Positions 1 to 12,211 of a stretch of 60,598 nucleotides of DNA are shown piece by piece. The DNA lies in assembly GCA_031119395.1 (NCBI GenBank), contig JAVHYA010000014.1, positions 16,625 through 77,222 on the forward strand, in the 5' to 3' direction. Under the pieces are notes generated by a model. It was given only the letters and a program-made list of their open reading frames with translations, was not told the origin of the DNA and ran no database searches. Origin of the DNA: Pseudomonadota bacterium (GTDB taxonomy: Bacteria > Pseudomonadota > Gammaproteobacteria > Burkholderiales > Burkholderiaceae_C). Position 1 is the first letter of the stretch. Every line of letters begins with the position of its first letter. Both the position numbers and the translations under genes were made by a program.

Positions 1-222
1 GGACGGCGAAGAACGCCTCGACCCTCATCTCGCGACGCGCTATGACGCAGTGACGGCTCTTCGGCATTCCTGCTCTGACGAACACGGCTTGGCGATGGAA
101 GTTGTGGCTCAGGGGGTCTGGCCGTCCACGGGAGCCGCGTCAAACACCTCCGCTGGGATGTTGCCTCCATGTCGATCCGGCCGGCTCGGGCCTGCAACGC
201 GTGCAGGGCGTAGCATGCGCGG
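1..222. other. Left-edge region without a supported gene
   Basis: No convincing complete gene lies here. The short open frames overlap one another on both strands and lack family resemblance. A minus-strand ATG whose first base is position 28 could begin a gene that leaves the window after nine codons (reading MRVEAFFAV), but no clear ribosome binding site precedes it. The stretch from about 30 to 222 would then hold the divergent promoters of that gene and of the AraC-type gene that follows. Confidence 0.3.
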
Positions 223-1056
223 ATGACTTCGACCGTTGGACCTGCGACGCCCGCGCTTCGCCCGTTGGTCTCGCAGGTCTGGTCGCACGAGGCGGCCCCG
301 CAGGTCCCGGGCGCATCTGCGTCGAGGGAGCACGTGATCCCGACCGGTTTGACCCACTTAGTGCTGCGCATCGGCGGGCCGCCGATCAGGACCTATGACG
401 GCGCGACCGACCTCCGCGGGCATCGGCTGGGCCACGCGGTCGTCGGCGGCGCACGCGCGGCCTACCACGTGCGTGAGCCGTCCGGGGTCGCGGCCTCGGT
501 CGGCGTCGTGTTGAGGCCGGGTGCGAGCGAGGTGTTGCTCGGCGTTCCGGAAAGTGCCCTGGCAGGACATCACACCCCGCTCGAGCTGCTGGTGGGCCAG
601 GGCGCGGTCGATGCGCTGCTGTGCCGCCTGCACGCCTGCACCGGCGCGACGCGGCGGCTGGCGCTGGTGGAGCAATGGCTCGTCGCGCGCTCGCTGGGCC
701 GTGAGCCTGCGCTGCACCCCGTGCTGGCCGATGCGTTGTCGGTCTCCAAGCACCGGGTCGAACGCGTGCGCGGCATGGTGGAGGCCAGCGGCCTGAGTCA
801 CCGGCACTGGATCGCGCTGTTTCGCCATTCGACCGGCCTGCTGCCCCGCGAGTGGCTGCGCCTGCGCCGTGTCGCGCATGCGATCGAGCTGGCGTCACAG
901 CCGTCGCTGGGCTGGGCGGACGTGGCCGCTGCGAGTGGATTCGCGGACCAGGCGCATCTCGCGAACACGTTCCGTGCCGTCGCGGGCGTGGCGCCGTCCG
1001 AGTGGCGAAGACGCGCCGATCCGGCCACGCCGAACCATGTGCCGATCCTCGGCTGA
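223..1056 (+). CDS. AraC-family transcriptional regulator
   Basis: This 277-residue protein has the architecture of an AraC/XylS-type DNA-binding regulator: an N-terminal sensing domain of about 150 residues and a C-terminal double helix-turn-helix of about 90 residues. The second recognition region, around residues 233-268, has the family pattern of an alanine-rich helix, then SGFADQAHLANTFR, then GVAPSEWRR. The N-terminal half, with HVIPTGLTHLVLRIGG near residue 30, resembles regulators whose ligand is unknown. The ATG at 223 gives the expected N-terminus. A VOC-family gene follows on the same strand 79 bases downstream and is a candidate target or partner. The effector cannot be predicted. 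Confidence 0.85.
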   Translation: MTSTVGPATPALRPLVSQVWSHEAAPQVPGASASREHVIPTGLTHLVLRIGGPPIRTYDGATDLRGHRLGHAVVGGARAAYHVREPSGVAASVGVVLRPGASEVLLGVPESALAGHHTPLELLVGQGAVDALLCRLHACTGATRRLALVEQWLVARSLGREPALHPVLADALSVSKHRVERVRGMVEASGLSHRHWIALFRHSTGLLPREWLRLRRVAHAIELASQPSLGWADVAAASGFADQAHLANTFRAVAGVAPSEWRRRADPATPNHVPILG

Positions 1057-1135
1057 AGCAGGTCAAATTCCTTCAAGACGCCGTCGGCGCGGCGGCCCAG
1101 AATGCGGCCATCGCCCACCCACCCATGGAGTTTGC

Positions 1136-1573
1136 ATGGCCGTCCACGCCCTTTATGCCTACCTGTGCGTGCGCGACGCGCGCGCAGCGATGGACTTCTA
1201 CACCCGTGCCTTCGGCGCGTCCGAACTGTTCCGGCTGACGGAGCCCGACGGGCGCGTCGGCCATGCCGAGATGGACCTGGACGGCCACACGCTGATGCTG
1301 TCGGAGGAGTACCCCGAGATGGGCGTGCGCAGTCCGCAGGGCCTGGGCGCGACGCCGGTGACGCTGCACCTGCATGTCGACGATGCCGATGCGCTGGTGG
1401 CCCGGGCCGTGGCCGCGGGCGGTACGCTGGAGCGGGCGCCGGAAGATCATTTCTACGGCGAGCGCTCGGGCACCGTGCGCGATCCCTTCGGGCACCGCTG
1501 GCTGATCGGGCACGAGATCGAGAAGGTCAGCCCGCAGGAGATGCAGCGGCGCTACACCGCGTTGTTCGCCTAG
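1136..1573 (+). CDS. VOC (glyoxalase/bleomycin resistance-like) family protein
   Basis: This 145-residue protein belongs to the vicinal oxygen chelate superfamily. It shows the paired repeat of the fold: YLCVRDARAAMDFYTRAFGA near residue 6, then LHVDDADALVARAVAAGG near residue 80 and RDPFGHRWLI near residue 115. The shape is closest to PhnB/YdhR-like VOC proteins of unknown activity, which bind a metal or a small hydrophobic ligand. The open frame runs upstream into the AraC-type gene, but the ATG at 1136 begins exactly where the family begins (MAVHALYAYL), so I chose it. It probably forms a small unit with the upstream regulator. Substrate unknown. Confidence 0.85.
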   Translation: MAVHALYAYLCVRDARAAMDFYTRAFGASELFRLTEPDGRVGHAEMDLDGHTLMLSEEYPEMGVRSPQGLGATPVTLHLHVDDADALVARAVAAGGTLERAPEDHFYGERSGTVRDPFGHRWLIGHEIEKVSPQEMQRRYTALFA

Positions 1574-1600
1574 GCCTGGGGCGCGCGCCGGCCGCCGGGC

Positions 1601-1837
1601 TCAGCGGACCAGGTCGTCGCGCGTGCCGGCGCCGGCCTCGCGTGCACCTGCGGACACCGACGCGACCAGCCCGTGCGCGTGCGCGCGCAGCAGCTCTTCA
1701 CGCAGCGCAGCCTCCAGCTGCATGCGCGCAGCCTGCGGCTTGTCATGCTGGTACTCGTCGTCGAGTTCGCAGTGCAGGTAGTAATCGACCCAGTTCATGA
1801 GCCGTTCCACCGACGCTGCCAGTTCTGCGTTGTTCAT
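1601..1837 (-). CDS. Small conserved hypothetical protein
   Basis: A 78-residue acidic, helical protein of unknown function. It starts MNNAELAASVERLMNWV and contains the stretch YYLHCELDDEYQHDKPQ. The open frame extends 37 codons upstream, but the ATG at 1837 is preceded by a good ribosome binding site (GGAGAAACGAAGC before the ATG), so the shorter form is preferred. No signal peptide or membrane segment is visible. It runs convergent with the VOC gene. I do not recognise the family. Confidence 0.55.
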   Translation of the reverse strand: MNNAELAASVERLMNWVDYYLHCELDDEYQHDKPQAARMQLEAALREELLRAHAHGLVASVSAGAREAGAGTRDDLVR

Positions 1838-2073
1838 GCTTCGTTTCTCCCGGATTCCGAAGCGGAAGCCCTGCGCTTTGCTGTTCCTTCCACCCTGCAC
1901 GTCGGCGTGCCGGTGGCGGGCGCTGTTGGTGTCAATCCCCTGAAACACACTATGCCACGCGATGCGCGGGAACTTGAGGCCGATGTCATTCCGTCATGTG
2001 AAAGTATGTGACAGCTCGACGCCGTGTTCGCGCCGGTCGCCGGGGCATCCTGGGCGATCATGATCGGCGGCGC

Positions 2074-2646
2074 TCAGCGTGCGCCCAGCCGGCGCCAGAA
2101 GGGGGGCCGGGCGCCGGGGGGCAGGGCAGTCGCCGCCTGCTCGAGCGGCGCCGCGGCGGGGCCGGGCAGCACCAGTTGCGCCGCCCGCGCGACCCGCACG
2201 CAGTCCTTGATGTGCTGTTCGCCCATGGCGCGCAGCGCCGCATAGCCCAGCGCAGCCGACACGACCTGGCCCGCCAGCGGCACGAAGCGCGCGGCCTGCT
2301 TGGCGCTGAGCTTCATGCCGGCGTGCCGAGCCAGCGTCATGAGCAGGTCGCGCGTGACGAGCTTGCCCACCAGCACCGTGCCCAGGCTGCCGGCCATCTG
2401 CATGACCCGCTCGCGCTGCTGCGGCGACAGGTGCGCGATCTGCGGGGCCGCCAGGCCGAATTCGGCACTGATCTGCGGCACCAGGCGCGCCAGCAGCGCG
2501 GCGTCGGCGGCGAAGTCGATGCCCGGCACCGGCACGGCGCTGGCGGCCGCGGCCATCAGCGCCTTGCGGCCCAGCAGTCGCCTGCTGCGGCGGATGGCGG
2601 CGAGGAGGGCGGGGTCGCCCTGGGCGAGCTCGGTGGCGGACGGCAT
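2074..2646 (-). CDS. Conserved hypothetical protein with hydrophobic helices (DUF697-like)
   Basis: A 190-residue protein of unknown function. Residues 30-60 (ALMAAAASAVPVPGIDFAAD) and 125-150 are hydrophobic and rich in Ala, Val and Gly, separated by an amphipathic charged middle. The pattern of a proline-glycine-aspartate turn after the first hydrophobic stretch vaguely recalls DUF697/YcjF-type membrane-associated domains, but I cannot confirm that. The gene starts 12 bases after the stop of the ABC-F gene and is probably co-transcribed with it. The last 25 residues are proline- and arginine-rich. Confidence 0.6.
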   Translation of the reverse strand: MPSATELAQGDPALLAAIRRSRRLLGRKALMAAAASAVPVPGIDFAADAALLARLVPQISAEFGLAAPQIAHLSPQQRERVMQMAGSLGTVLVGKLVTRDLLMTLARHAGMKLSAKQAARFVPLAGQVVSAALGYAALRAMGEQHIKDCVRVARAAQLVLPGPAAAPLEQAATALPPGARPPFWRRLGAR

Positions 2647-2658
2647 GGGATCGGTCGA

Positions 2659-4686
<2,028 letters not shown>

Positions 4687-4754
4687 GGACTGGGTCCGAT
4701 TATCCCGGCGCGGCCTTGTCCGGGCGCGCGGCAGGGCCCTGCGCGCCGCGCAGG

Positions 4755-4819
4755 AATTGCAAGGGAAAAGTGGCTGCAGCGCCCGCCCGGCGGGCGCGAG
4801 CAGCTATGAATTCGATAGC
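4755..4819 (-). repeat. Family A two-hairpin interspersed repeat, copy A1
   Basis: Read on the minus strand this has the two-part structure shared by the family: a small hairpin GCTAT-CGAATTC-ATAGC, then a GC hairpin GCGCCCG-CC-GGGCGGGCGC, then a tail ending CTTTTCCCTTGCAA. It sits between the prmB stop (4834) and the ABC-F start (4686) and is transcribed in its own orientation if these two genes share a transcript. Confidence 0.8.
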
Positions 4820-4833
4820 GTTCCGGCGGGCCC

Positions 4834-5712
4834 TCAGGGCGGTGCCATGGCGGCCAGCGCCTCGCGCGTGACCAGCAGCACCTGCTCGTCGCCCGCGCTG
4901 GTCTCGAGCCAGACGACCTCGAGGGCGGGAAAGGCGGCCTCGAAATGCGCGCGCTCGTTGCCGATCTCCAGCACCAGCACGGCCTCGCTGCGCATGCGCG
5001 CCGGTGCGTCGGCAAGGAGGCGGCGCACGAAGTCCATGCCGTCCTCGCCGCCGGCCAGCGCGAGTTCGGGCTCGGCCCGGTACTCCGCCGGCAGCGCCGC
5101 CATGCTCTGCGCATTGACGTAGGGCGGGTTGCACAGGATGAGGTCGTAGGGGCCGGGCAGGGCGGCCAGGCCGTCGCTCTCGCGCAGGGTGATGCGTGCA
5201 TCGAGCGCATGACGCGCGATGTTGATGGCCGCGACTTCCAGCGCGGGCGGCGAGATGTCCGCGGCATCGACCCGCACCTCCGGCCACGCCATGGCGGCGA
5301 GCACGGCCAGGCTGCCGTTGCCGGTGCACAGGTCCAGCACCGCCTGGGTGCGCTCGCTCAACCATGGGTCGATGCTGCCGTCGGCGATCAGTTCGGCGAT
5401 GAAGCTGCGCGGCACGATGGCGCGCTCGTCCACGTAGAAGGACACGCCCTGCAGCCAGGCCTCCCGGGTGAGGTAGGCCGCGGGCTTGCGCGTCGCGATG
5501 CGTTCGCCGACCAGGGCCTCCACCTGCGCCTGCGCGCCGGCCGACACCTCGCGCTCGGCCACCGCATCCAGGTCGTCCAGCGGCAGCCGCAGCCGCCACA
5601 GCACCAGCCAGGCCGCCTCGTCGAAGCCGTTGGTCGTGCCGTGGCCGTAGCCCACGCCGGCCGCATCGAGGCGGGCGGCGGATTGTTCGATCAGGTTCAG
5701 GACGGTGGGCAT
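4834..5712 (-). CDS. prmB: 50S ribosomal protein L3 N5-glutamine methyltransferase
   Basis: This 292-residue SAM-dependent methyltransferase modifies a glutamine of ribosomal protein L3. It carries the SAM-binding motif DLCTGNGSLAV (residues 127-137) and the glutamine-methylating signature NPPY (195-198), followed by VNAQSMAALPAEYRAEPELA. The N-terminal helical domain ending LTREAWLQGVSFYVDERAIV at about 81-100, and the phrase PRSFIAEL, separate PrmB from the release-factor enzyme PrmC. Length fits the family (about 300 residues). It lies downstream of dapE on the same strand, separated by a family B palindrome that fills the whole junction. Confidence 0.93.
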   Translation of the reverse strand: MPTVLNLIEQSAARLDAAGVGYGHGTTNGFDEAAWLVLWRLRLPLDDLDAVAEREVSAGAQAQVEALVGERIATRKPAAYLTREAWLQGVSFYVDERAIVPRSFIAELIADGSIDPWLSERTQAVLDLCTGNGSLAVLAAMAWPEVRVDAADISPPALEVAAINIARHALDARITLRESDGLAALPGPYDLILCNPPYVNAQSMAALPAEYRAEPELALAGGEDGMDFVRRLLADAPARMRSEAVLVLEIGNERAHFEAAFPALEVVWLETSAGDEQVLLVTREALAAMAPP

Positions 5713-5722
5713 GGAAGGAAAC

Positions 5723-5902
5723 CGGACAGCCGTACGCGAAGGACGCGAAGGTTTCGCGAAGGACGCGAAAAAGTATCTGAAAAGGAAGAAAGCGGGGTGG
5801 CGAAGCAGGGTGCGCCCGGATCATTCGCCGGGCGCTGGCCCATCAAGAAAATATCGCGCCTTTCGCGAAACCTTCGCGCCCTTCGCGTAAGGATGCCCGC
5901 AT
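5723..5902 (+). repeat. Family B long imperfect palindrome, copy B1
   Basis: The left arm holds repeated ACGCGAAGG-like units after CCGTACGCGAAGG. The right arm holds their reverse complements (CCTTCGCG units) and ends GGATGCCCGCATTC. The arms could pair into one long hairpin. The loop is longer than in copies B2 and B3 and holds its own hairpin, GCGCCCGG-ATCATTCG-CCGGGCGC. The element fills the junction between dapE and prmB and ends at the base before the dapE stop codon. Confidence 0.85.
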
Positions 5903-7147
5903 TCAGCGCCCCAACGTCCCCTCCAGCGCCTCGATCGTCCGCCGGTAGATGTTCTTGAGCGTGTCGATCGCGTCCACGTCGATGTGCTCGTCGATCTTGT
6001 GGATGCTGGCGTTCACCGGCCCGAGCTCGACCACCTGCTCGCACACCTTGGCGATGAAGCGCGCATCGCTGGTGCCGCCGCTCGTGGACAGCTCGGTCTC
6101 GATGCCGGTTTCGCTGCGGATGGCGCCCTGCACGGCAGCCACCAGGGCGCCGGGCTGGGTCAGGAAAGGCAGGCCGCCGATGGTCCACGTCAGCTCGTGG
6201 TCCACGCCGTGGCGGTCCAGCACCTCCTTCACGCGCGCCTGCAGCGAGTCGGGCGTGGACTCGGTCGAGAAGCGGAAGTTGAAGTCGATCACCGCGCTGC
6301 CGGGGATGACGTTGCTCGCGCCCGTGCCCGCGTGGAAATTGCTGATCTGCCAGCTGGTGGGCTGGAAGTACCGGTTGCCGGCGTCCCAGCCGCCGGCGGT
6401 GTTGATGGCCACCAGCTCGGCCAGTGCGGGCGCGACGGCATGCACCGGGTTCCTGGCCAGGTGCGGGTAGGCGATGTGGCCCTGCACGCCGTGCACCGTG
6501 AGCTTGCCGCTCATCGTGCCGCGGCGGCCGTTCTTGATCATGTCGCCGCAGCGCTCGACCGAGGTCGGCTCGCCGACGATGCACCAGTCGAGCACCTCGC
6601 CGCGTGCGGCCAGCGCGTTGCACACGACGACCGTGCCGTCGACGCCGGGGCCTTCCTCGTCGCTGGTGAGCAGCAGGGCCAGGGTGATGGCCGGGTCGGG
6701 GTTCGCGGCCAGGAACTCCTCGATCGCCACCACGAAAGCCGCCAGCGAGGTCTTCATGTCGCAGGCGCCGCGGCCGTACAGGCGCCCGTCGCGGTGCGTC
6801 GGCGTGAAGGGGTGGCTGGTCCACTGGTCCAGCGGGCCGGTGGGCACCACGTCCGTGTGGCCGGCAAAGACCAGCGTGCGGGTCTTCGGCGCGGCATTTG
6901 CTATTTTTTCGATAGCGCCTTGCGCAAGCGGGGCGGGCGCTGCAGCCCGATTCGACTCGTAAGCTGCAGGGCGCCGCACGGCCCAGAGGTTGGTCACGCG
7001 GAAGCTCTCCGGCCCGCTCTCGATGGTTTCGAGCGCGAAGCCGAGCTTCGCGAGGCGCTCGCCGAGGATCCGCTGGCAGCCGGCGTCCTCCGGCGTGACC
7101 GAGGGGCGGGAAATGAGTTGTTCGGCGAGCTGGAGCGTGCGGGACAT
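5903..7147 (-). CDS. dapE: Succinyl-diaminopimelate desuccinylase
   Basis: This 414-residue M20-family zinc hydrolase removes succinate from N-succinyl-LL-diaminopimelate in the lysine and cell-wall precursor pathway. Visible signatures are [12 protein letters not shown] (metal ligand H97 and D99), RGACDMKTS with the bridging aspartate, [11 protein letters not shown] with the catalytic glutamate, and [12 protein letters not shown]. The start at 7147 gives [19 protein letters not shown], matching the family; the frame extends further upstream into the pilU end. It is about 30 residues longer than usual. The extra segment, about residues 59-88, is encoded by a family A repeat and lies just before the metal-binding strand. 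It follows pilU by 26 bases. Confidence 0.95.
   Translation of the reverse strand: MSRTLQLAEQLISRPSVTPEDAGCQRILGERLAKLGFALETIESGPESFRVTNLWAVRRPAAYESNRAAAPAPLAQGAIEKIANAAPKTRTLVFAGHTDVVPTGPLDQWTSHPFTPTHRDGRLYGRGACDMKTSLAAFVVAIEEFLAANPDPAITLALLLTSDEEGPGVDGTVVVCNALAARGEVLDWCIVGEPTSVERCGDMIKNGRRGTMSGKLTVHGVQGHIAYPHLARNPVHAVAPALAELVAINTAGGWDAGNRYFQPTSWQISNFHAGTGASNVIPGSAVIDFNFRFSTESTPDSLQARVKEVLDRHGVDHELTWTIGGLPFLTQPGALVAAVQGAIRSETGIETELSTSGGTSDARFIAKVCEQVVELGPVNASIHKIDEHIDVDAIDTLKNIYRRTIEALEGTLGR
6897..6962 (+). repeat. Family A repeat A2 inside dapE
   Basis: The plus strand reads GCTAT-TTTTTCG-ATAGC, then a GC-rich stem region GCGCAAGCGGGGCGGGCGC, then TGCAGCCCGATTCGACT. This is the family A plan with a degenerate second stem. 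It lies antisense within dapE and is translated in frame as an alanine-rich segment (residues about 60-88). Confidence 0.8.
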
Positions 7148-7173
7148 GCTGGGCGTGGTGGCTGGATCGGCGC

Positions 7174-8325
7174 TCAGTGGTGCACGTCCAGCGTGATCTC
7201 GGTGAAGGTGGGCGCCTCGACCTGGTCCATCAGCGCGCGGTCGGCGTCGGGCCGGGCGGGGGCGGCGTTGTGGTTCTGCAGGCGCCACATCAGGTTGGTG
7301 GGCGAGTCGGCATGGGCCAGGCCTTCCTCGCGGCCGATGCGGCCGTCCAGGATGAGCTTGGCGATCGCTTCCTCGAAGGTCTGCGAGCCTTCGGCCATGG
7401 AGTTGTTCATCGCTTCCTTGATGCCCGAGAAGTCACCCTTCTCGATCAGGTCGGCGACGAGGGCCGTGTTCAGCATCACCTCGACGGCCGGCAGGCGCGA
7501 GCCGCGCGGCGTGCGCAGCAGGCGCTGCGCCACCACCGCGCGCAGCGCGCCGGCCAGGTCGCCCAGCAGGGTGGGGCGCACCTCGACCGGATAGAAGCTC
7601 AGGATGCGGTTGAGCGCGCGGTAGGCGTTGTTGGCGTGCAGCGTGGCCAGGCACAGGTGGCCCGACTGTGCGTAGGCGATGGCGGCGGTCATCGTCTCGC
7701 GGTCGCGGATCTCCCCGATCTGGATCACGTCCGGCGCCTGGCGCAGCGCGTTCTTCAAAGCCACCGACAGGGACTGGGTGTCGCTGCCCACGTCGCGCTG
7801 GTTGATGAGCGACATCTTGTTCACGTAGGTGAACTCGATCGGCTCCTCCACCGTCAGGATGTGGCCGGAGGCGTGCTCGTTGCGGTAGTCGATCATCGAC
7901 GCCAGCGTGGTCGTCTTGCCGGCGCCGGTGGCGCCCACCATCAGGATCAGCCCGCGCTTGTCCATGATGAGCGACTTGAGCACCTCGGGCAGGTTGAGCT
8001 CGTCCAGGGCCGGGATGATGTTGGCGATGTAGCGCACCACCACCGCGTAGGTGCCGCGCTGGCGCATGGCGCTGATGCGGAAGTTGCCCACGCCCTCGAG
8101 GGCCACGGCCATGTTCAGCTCGCCGGTGCGTTCCAGCTCACCGATGCGCAGCGGGTCCACCACCTCGCGCAGCAGCTCCAGGGGCGCATCGGGCGGCAGG
8201 ATCTGCGAGTTGATCGGCACGCAGGCGCCGTTGATGCGGATCTGCGCCGGCGCGTGGGCCGACAGGTACACGTCCGAAGCCTTGCGCTCGGCCATCAGCC
8301 GAAGAATGCGGTCCATCGTTCCCAT
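7174..8325 (-). CDS. pilU: Type IV pilus retraction ATPase, PilT/PilU family
   Basis: This 383-residue hexameric secretion ATPase powers type IV pilus retraction together with PilT. It has Walker [11 protein letters not shown] at residues 131-140, the Asp-box region [13 protein letters not shown], the Walker B segment [13 protein letters not shown], and the His-box [12 protein letters not shown]. The C-terminal stretch beyond residue 340 and the replacement of the canonical PilT AIRNLI motif favour PilU over PilT. The start at 8325 gives [11 protein letters not shown]. It lies between dapD and dapE in one same-strand run with short gaps, so it is probably co-transcribed with lysine genes. No pilT is present in the window. 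Confidence 0.9.
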   Translation of the reverse strand: MGTMDRILRLMAERKASDVYLSAHAPAQIRINGACVPINSQILPPDAPLELLREVVDPLRIGELERTGELNMAVALEGVGNFRISAMRQRGTYAVVVRYIANIIPALDELNLPEVLKSLIMDKRGLILMVGATGAGKTTTLASMIDYRNEHASGHILTVEEPIEFTYVNKMSLINQRDVGSDTQSLSVALKNALRQAPDVIQIGEIRDRETMTAAIAYAQSGHLCLATLHANNAYRALNRILSFYPVEVRPTLLGDLAGALRAVVAQRLLRTPRGSRLPAVEVMLNTALVADLIEKGDFSGIKEAMNNSMAEGSQTFEEAIAKLILDGRIGREEGLAHADSPTNLMWRLQNHNAAPARPDADRALMDQVEAPTFTEITLDVHH

Positions 8326-8386
8326 CGTGCCCTCCAGGTGGTTGGTGCGTTCAAGCAGGAAGGCCGCTCTGCAGCGACCTTCTCGT

Positions 8387-9220
<834 letters not shown>

Positions 9221-9251
9221 GGCAAACGGGTCGGAGGAACAAGGAGGAGCT

Positions 9252-10463
9252 TCACGCGCCGGGGTTCGACTGGCAGAAGCGGACGATGCGCTGGGCGGCT
9301 TCGGTGCACTCGGCGGTGTCGGCCACCAGGGCCATCCGGATGCGGCCGCGGCCGGGGTTCTGGCCCTGCCACTCGCGGGCAAGGTAGCTGCCCGGCAGCA
9401 CCGTCACATTGTATTGAGCGTACAGCGCGCGGGCGAAGGCGGCGTCGTCGCCGCGCCACCCCGGCGGCACGCCGGCCCAGAGGTAGAAGCTGGCGTCGGG
9501 CAGGCGGACGTCGAGCACCGCCTCGAGCAGCGGCGTGACGGCGGCGAACTTGGCGCGGTATTGGGCGCGGTTGTCGACCACGTGCGTCTCGTCGCCCCAG
9601 GCGGCGATGCTGGCGGCCGCCACGGCGCCGCTCATGGCGCTGCCGTGGTAGGTGCGATACAGCAGGAAGTTCTTGATGATGGACGCGTCGCCGGCCACGA
9701 AACCGCTGCGAAGGCCCGGCACGTTGCTGCGCTTGGACAGGGAGGTGAGTGCGATCAGCCGGCGGAAATCGCCGCGGCCCAGCTTCGCCGCGGCCTCCAG
9801 CCCGCCCAGCGGCGGTTCGTCGCGAAAGTAGATCTCGCTGTAGCACTCGTCCGAGGCGATCACGAAGCCGTGCCGGTCCGACAGGGCGAAGAGCTTTTTC
9901 CACTCGTCCAGCGGCATGACGGCACCGGTCGGGTTGCCGGGCGAGCACACGTAGACCAGCTGGGTGCGCGCCCAGACGTCCTCGGGCACGCTGTCCCAGT
10001 CGACGGCGAAATTGCGTGCCGGGTCGCTCGGCGCGTACCAGGTGTCGGCGCCCGCGAGCAGGGCCGCGCCTTCGTAGATCTGATAGAACGGATTGGGCGA
10101 CACCACGACGGGTGCCGGGCTCGCGCTGGCGTCGACCACCGTCTGCGCCAGCGCGAACAGCGCCTCGCGCGAGCCGTTGACCGGCAGCACCTGGGTGGCC
10201 GGGTCGAGCTCGAGGCCGTAGCGCGTTGCGAGCCAGCCGGTGAAGGCGGCGCGCAGCGCCGGCTCGCCGGCCGTGGCCGGGTAGCCGGCCAGCGCACCGA
10301 GGCCCTGCACGAGGGCATCCTTGATGAAGGGGGGCGTGGGGTGCTTGGGTTCGCCGATGCCCAGGCTGATGGGACGGTGCGCGGCATCGGGCGTCACGCC
10401 GGCGAAGAGCTGCCGCAGCCGTTCGAAGGGGTAGGGCTGCAGCTTGGCGAGCAGGGGATTCAT
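9252..10463 (-). CDS. dapC: Succinyldiaminopimelate transaminase
   Basis: This 403-residue fold-type I PLP aminotransferase converts N-succinyl-2-amino-6-ketopimelate to N-succinyl-LL-diaminopimelate. It shows the class I/II signatures [34 protein letters not shown], and the PLP lysine in [17 protein letters not shown]. The start [16 protein letters not shown] is canonical. With dapD and dapE it provides three consecutive steps of the succinylase branch. No Shine-Dalgarno sequence precedes the ATG, while a GATAAT hexamer lies only eight bases upstream, which suggests a leaderless or nearly leaderless transcript. Confidence 0.93.
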   Translation of the reverse strand: MNPLLAKLQPYPFERLRQLFAGVTPDAAHRPISLGIGEPKHPTPPFIKDALVQGLGALAGYPATAGEPALRAAFTGWLATRYGLELDPATQVLPVNGSREALFALAQTVVDASASPAPVVVSPNPFYQIYEGAALLAGADTWYAPSDPARNFAVDWDSVPEDVWARTQLVYVCSPGNPTGAVMPLDEWKKLFALSDRHGFVIASDECYSEIYFRDEPPLGGLEAAAKLGRGDFRRLIALTSLSKRSNVPGLRSGFVAGDASIIKNFLLYRTYHGSAMSGAVAAASIAAWGDETHVVDNRAQYRAKFAAVTPLLEAVLDVRLPDASFYLWAGVPPGWRGDDAAFARALYAQYNVTVLPGSYLAREWQGQNPGRGRIRMALVADTAECTEAAQRIVRFCQSNPGA

Positions 10464-10471
10464 GGGGGCGA

Positions 10472-10477
10472 ATTATC
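10472..10477 (-). promoter_or_regulatory. Candidate -10 element of the dapC-dapD-pilU-dapE run
   Basis: The minus strand reads GATAAT here, eight bases before the dapC ATG. A transcript starting the usual six to eight bases downstream would begin at or next to the ATG. No clear -35 box was identified, so this rests on the hexamer and its spacing only. Confidence 0.4.
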
Positions 10478-10629
10478 CGCGCGCCGGCGTGCGCACGCCG
10501 GCCGTCGGCGCCCGGCCGGCGCCGGCCGGCCCAGCGGCGCAGTCGGCCTCCGCCCGTGTCCGGGGCGCCGTTGGCACGACCGCGGCACAATTTTCGATCC
10601 CCACCGACATCGACGCATCAGGAACACAC

Positions 10630-12105
10630 ATGACATTGGCAATGAGCTGGGACGAATGGGCCGCGCAGGACGCGACGGCCCTGGCCGAGAAGGTGCGCCG
10701 CGGCGAGCTGAGCGCCGCCGAGCTCGCCCGGCAGGCCGCCGCCGGCATCGCGAAGACCAACCCGACCCTGTCGGCCGTGGTCGAGGTCTTCGAGGACGTG
10801 GTGGCCGACCCGCTCAAGGACGGAATGAATCCCCAGGGGACCTTCGCCGGCGTGCCCTTCCTCATGAAGGACCTGGGCCCCACGCTCAAGGGCCGGCTGC
10901 AGGAGCAGGGCTCGCTCTTCATGCGCGGCAATCGCCCGACCGAGGACGCCTGGCTGACCCGGCAGATGCGCAAGGCGGGCCTCAACCTCATGGGCCGCAC
11001 CACGACGCCGGAGTTCGGTGTCTGCAGCTCGGCGGAGAACCCGGCGGTCTACGTCACGCGCAACCCCTGGAACACCGAGTTCACCACCTGCGGCTCCTCC
11101 GCCGGCACCTCGGCCATGGTGGCGGCGGGCGTGGTGCCCATGTCGCACGCGACCGATGGCGGCGGCTCGATCCGCATTCCGGCGGGCTTCAACGGCAACA
11201 TCGGCCTCAAGCCCTCGCGCGGCGTGTTCAGCATCGGTCCCCACCTGTCGGACATCACGGGCTACGTCTCCATCCAGGGCTGCCACAGCCGCACGGTGCG
11301 CGACACGGCGGCCTTCGTCGATGCCTGCCGCGGCGGCGCGCCCGGCGAGTTCATGCCCTACTGGACGGCGCCGGAGCCCTACACCGAGCTGATCCGGAAG
11401 GACCCGGGCCGGCTGCGCATCGCGCTGTCGCACGAATGGGGCGACTACCGCGCCACGCCCGAGATCGTGGCCGAACTGGAAAAGGCCGCGCGCTTCCTCG
11501 AAGGCCTGGGCCACCATGTCGAATGGGCGCTGCCGCAGGCCGACCTGCGCGAGGCCTTCCGCGCGCAGACCACCTGCTACATCAGCAACTTCGCCCAGGT
11601 CATCAACGGCCTGCTGGCCCGGGCCGGGCTGGAGCGTCCGCCGGCCGACCTGATCGAGCCGATCAACATCCGCATCTGGGAAGCCGGCAAGGACCTGCCG
11701 TACGCCGAGCGCTACCGGATGCAGGCCGTGTTCAACAGCACGGCGCGCGCCTTCGGGGCCTTCTTCGAAGACTGGGACATCATCCTCACGCCCATCACCG
11801 CGCTGCCCACGCCCCGCATCGGCACCACCGAGTACCTGACGACCAGCGAGAACCCGGACGTGCTCGACTGGTTCGACACGCTCTGGAAATTCTTCTCGTA
11901 CACGCCGCTGTCCAACCTGTGCGGCATCCCGGCCATCTCGCTGCCGATGGCGCGGCAGGCCAACGGGCTGCCCTTCGGCATCCACGCCCAGGCGCGCCAG
12001 GCCAACGACGGCCTGCTGCTGCAGCTGGCAGCGCAGATCGAGCGCGCCCTGGACGGCCGCTGGAACGACGGCCGCCGTCCGGCGGTGCACGTCGCCGGCG
12101 CCTGA
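10630..12105 (+). CDS. Amidase signature family hydrolase
   Basis: This 491-residue protein is an amidase-signature enzyme. The Ser-cisSer-Lys triad is visible: K80 in VPFLMKDLGP, S156 in CGSSAGTSAMVAAG and S180 in TDGGGSIRIPAGFNG, with the family spacing of about 76 and 24 residues. The C-terminal half has DIILTPITALPTPRIG and ends in a typical NLCGIPAISLPMA segment. The pattern resembles cyclic-dimer or aryl-amide amidases of the NylA branch rather than GatA, but the substrate is not predictable. The frame opens upstream at 10444, but the ATG at 10630 begins the family-like MTLAMSWDEWAAQDATALAE. It is divergent from dapC and lies 106 bases before a dehydrogenase. Confidence 0.9.
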   Translation: MTLAMSWDEWAAQDATALAEKVRRGELSAAELARQAAAGIAKTNPTLSAVVEVFEDVVADPLKDGMNPQGTFAGVPFLMKDLGPTLKGRLQEQGSLFMRGNRPTEDAWLTRQMRKAGLNLMGRTTTPEFGVCSSAENPAVYVTRNPWNTEFTTCGSSAGTSAMVAAGVVPMSHATDGGGSIRIPAGFNGNIGLKPSRGVFSIGPHLSDITGYVSIQGCHSRTVRDTAAFVDACRGGAPGEFMPYWTAPEPYTELIRKDPGRLRIALSHEWGDYRATPEIVAELEKAARFLEGLGHHVEWALPQADLREAFRAQTTCYISNFAQVINGLLARAGLERPPADLIEPINIRIWEAGKDLPYAERYRMQAVFNSTARAFGAFFEDWDIILTPITALPTPRIGTTEYLTTSENPDVLDWFDTLWKFFSYTPLSNLCGIPAISLPMARQANGLPFGIHAQARQANDGLLLQLAAQIERALDGRWNDGRRPAVHVAGA

Positions 12106-12211
12106 GTCCTGCAGGGGCGCCAGCGGCGGCGCGGATGCGTGGGCGCCGCGGGACGGCGCGATGCGCAGTTTTCCGACGCGGCGAGCCGGCCGTGCGTGCG
12201 TTCATGGGGCC

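Noticed and set aside
109-357. Short minus-strand ORF at the left edge
   Set aside because: It overlaps the start of the AraC-type gene, has no ribosome binding site and no family resemblance.
1985-2020. TGTCA...TGACA inverted repeat upstream of the small minus-strand gene
   Set aside because: Five-base half-sites with a long spacer are expected by chance, and the spot has no regulator gene next to it.
5697-6824. ORFs reading through family B palindromes (peptides such as REGREGFAKDAK)
   Set aside because: The peptide pattern follows from the ACGCGAAGG units and appears in several frames and both strands, so it is a property of the repeat, not a gene.
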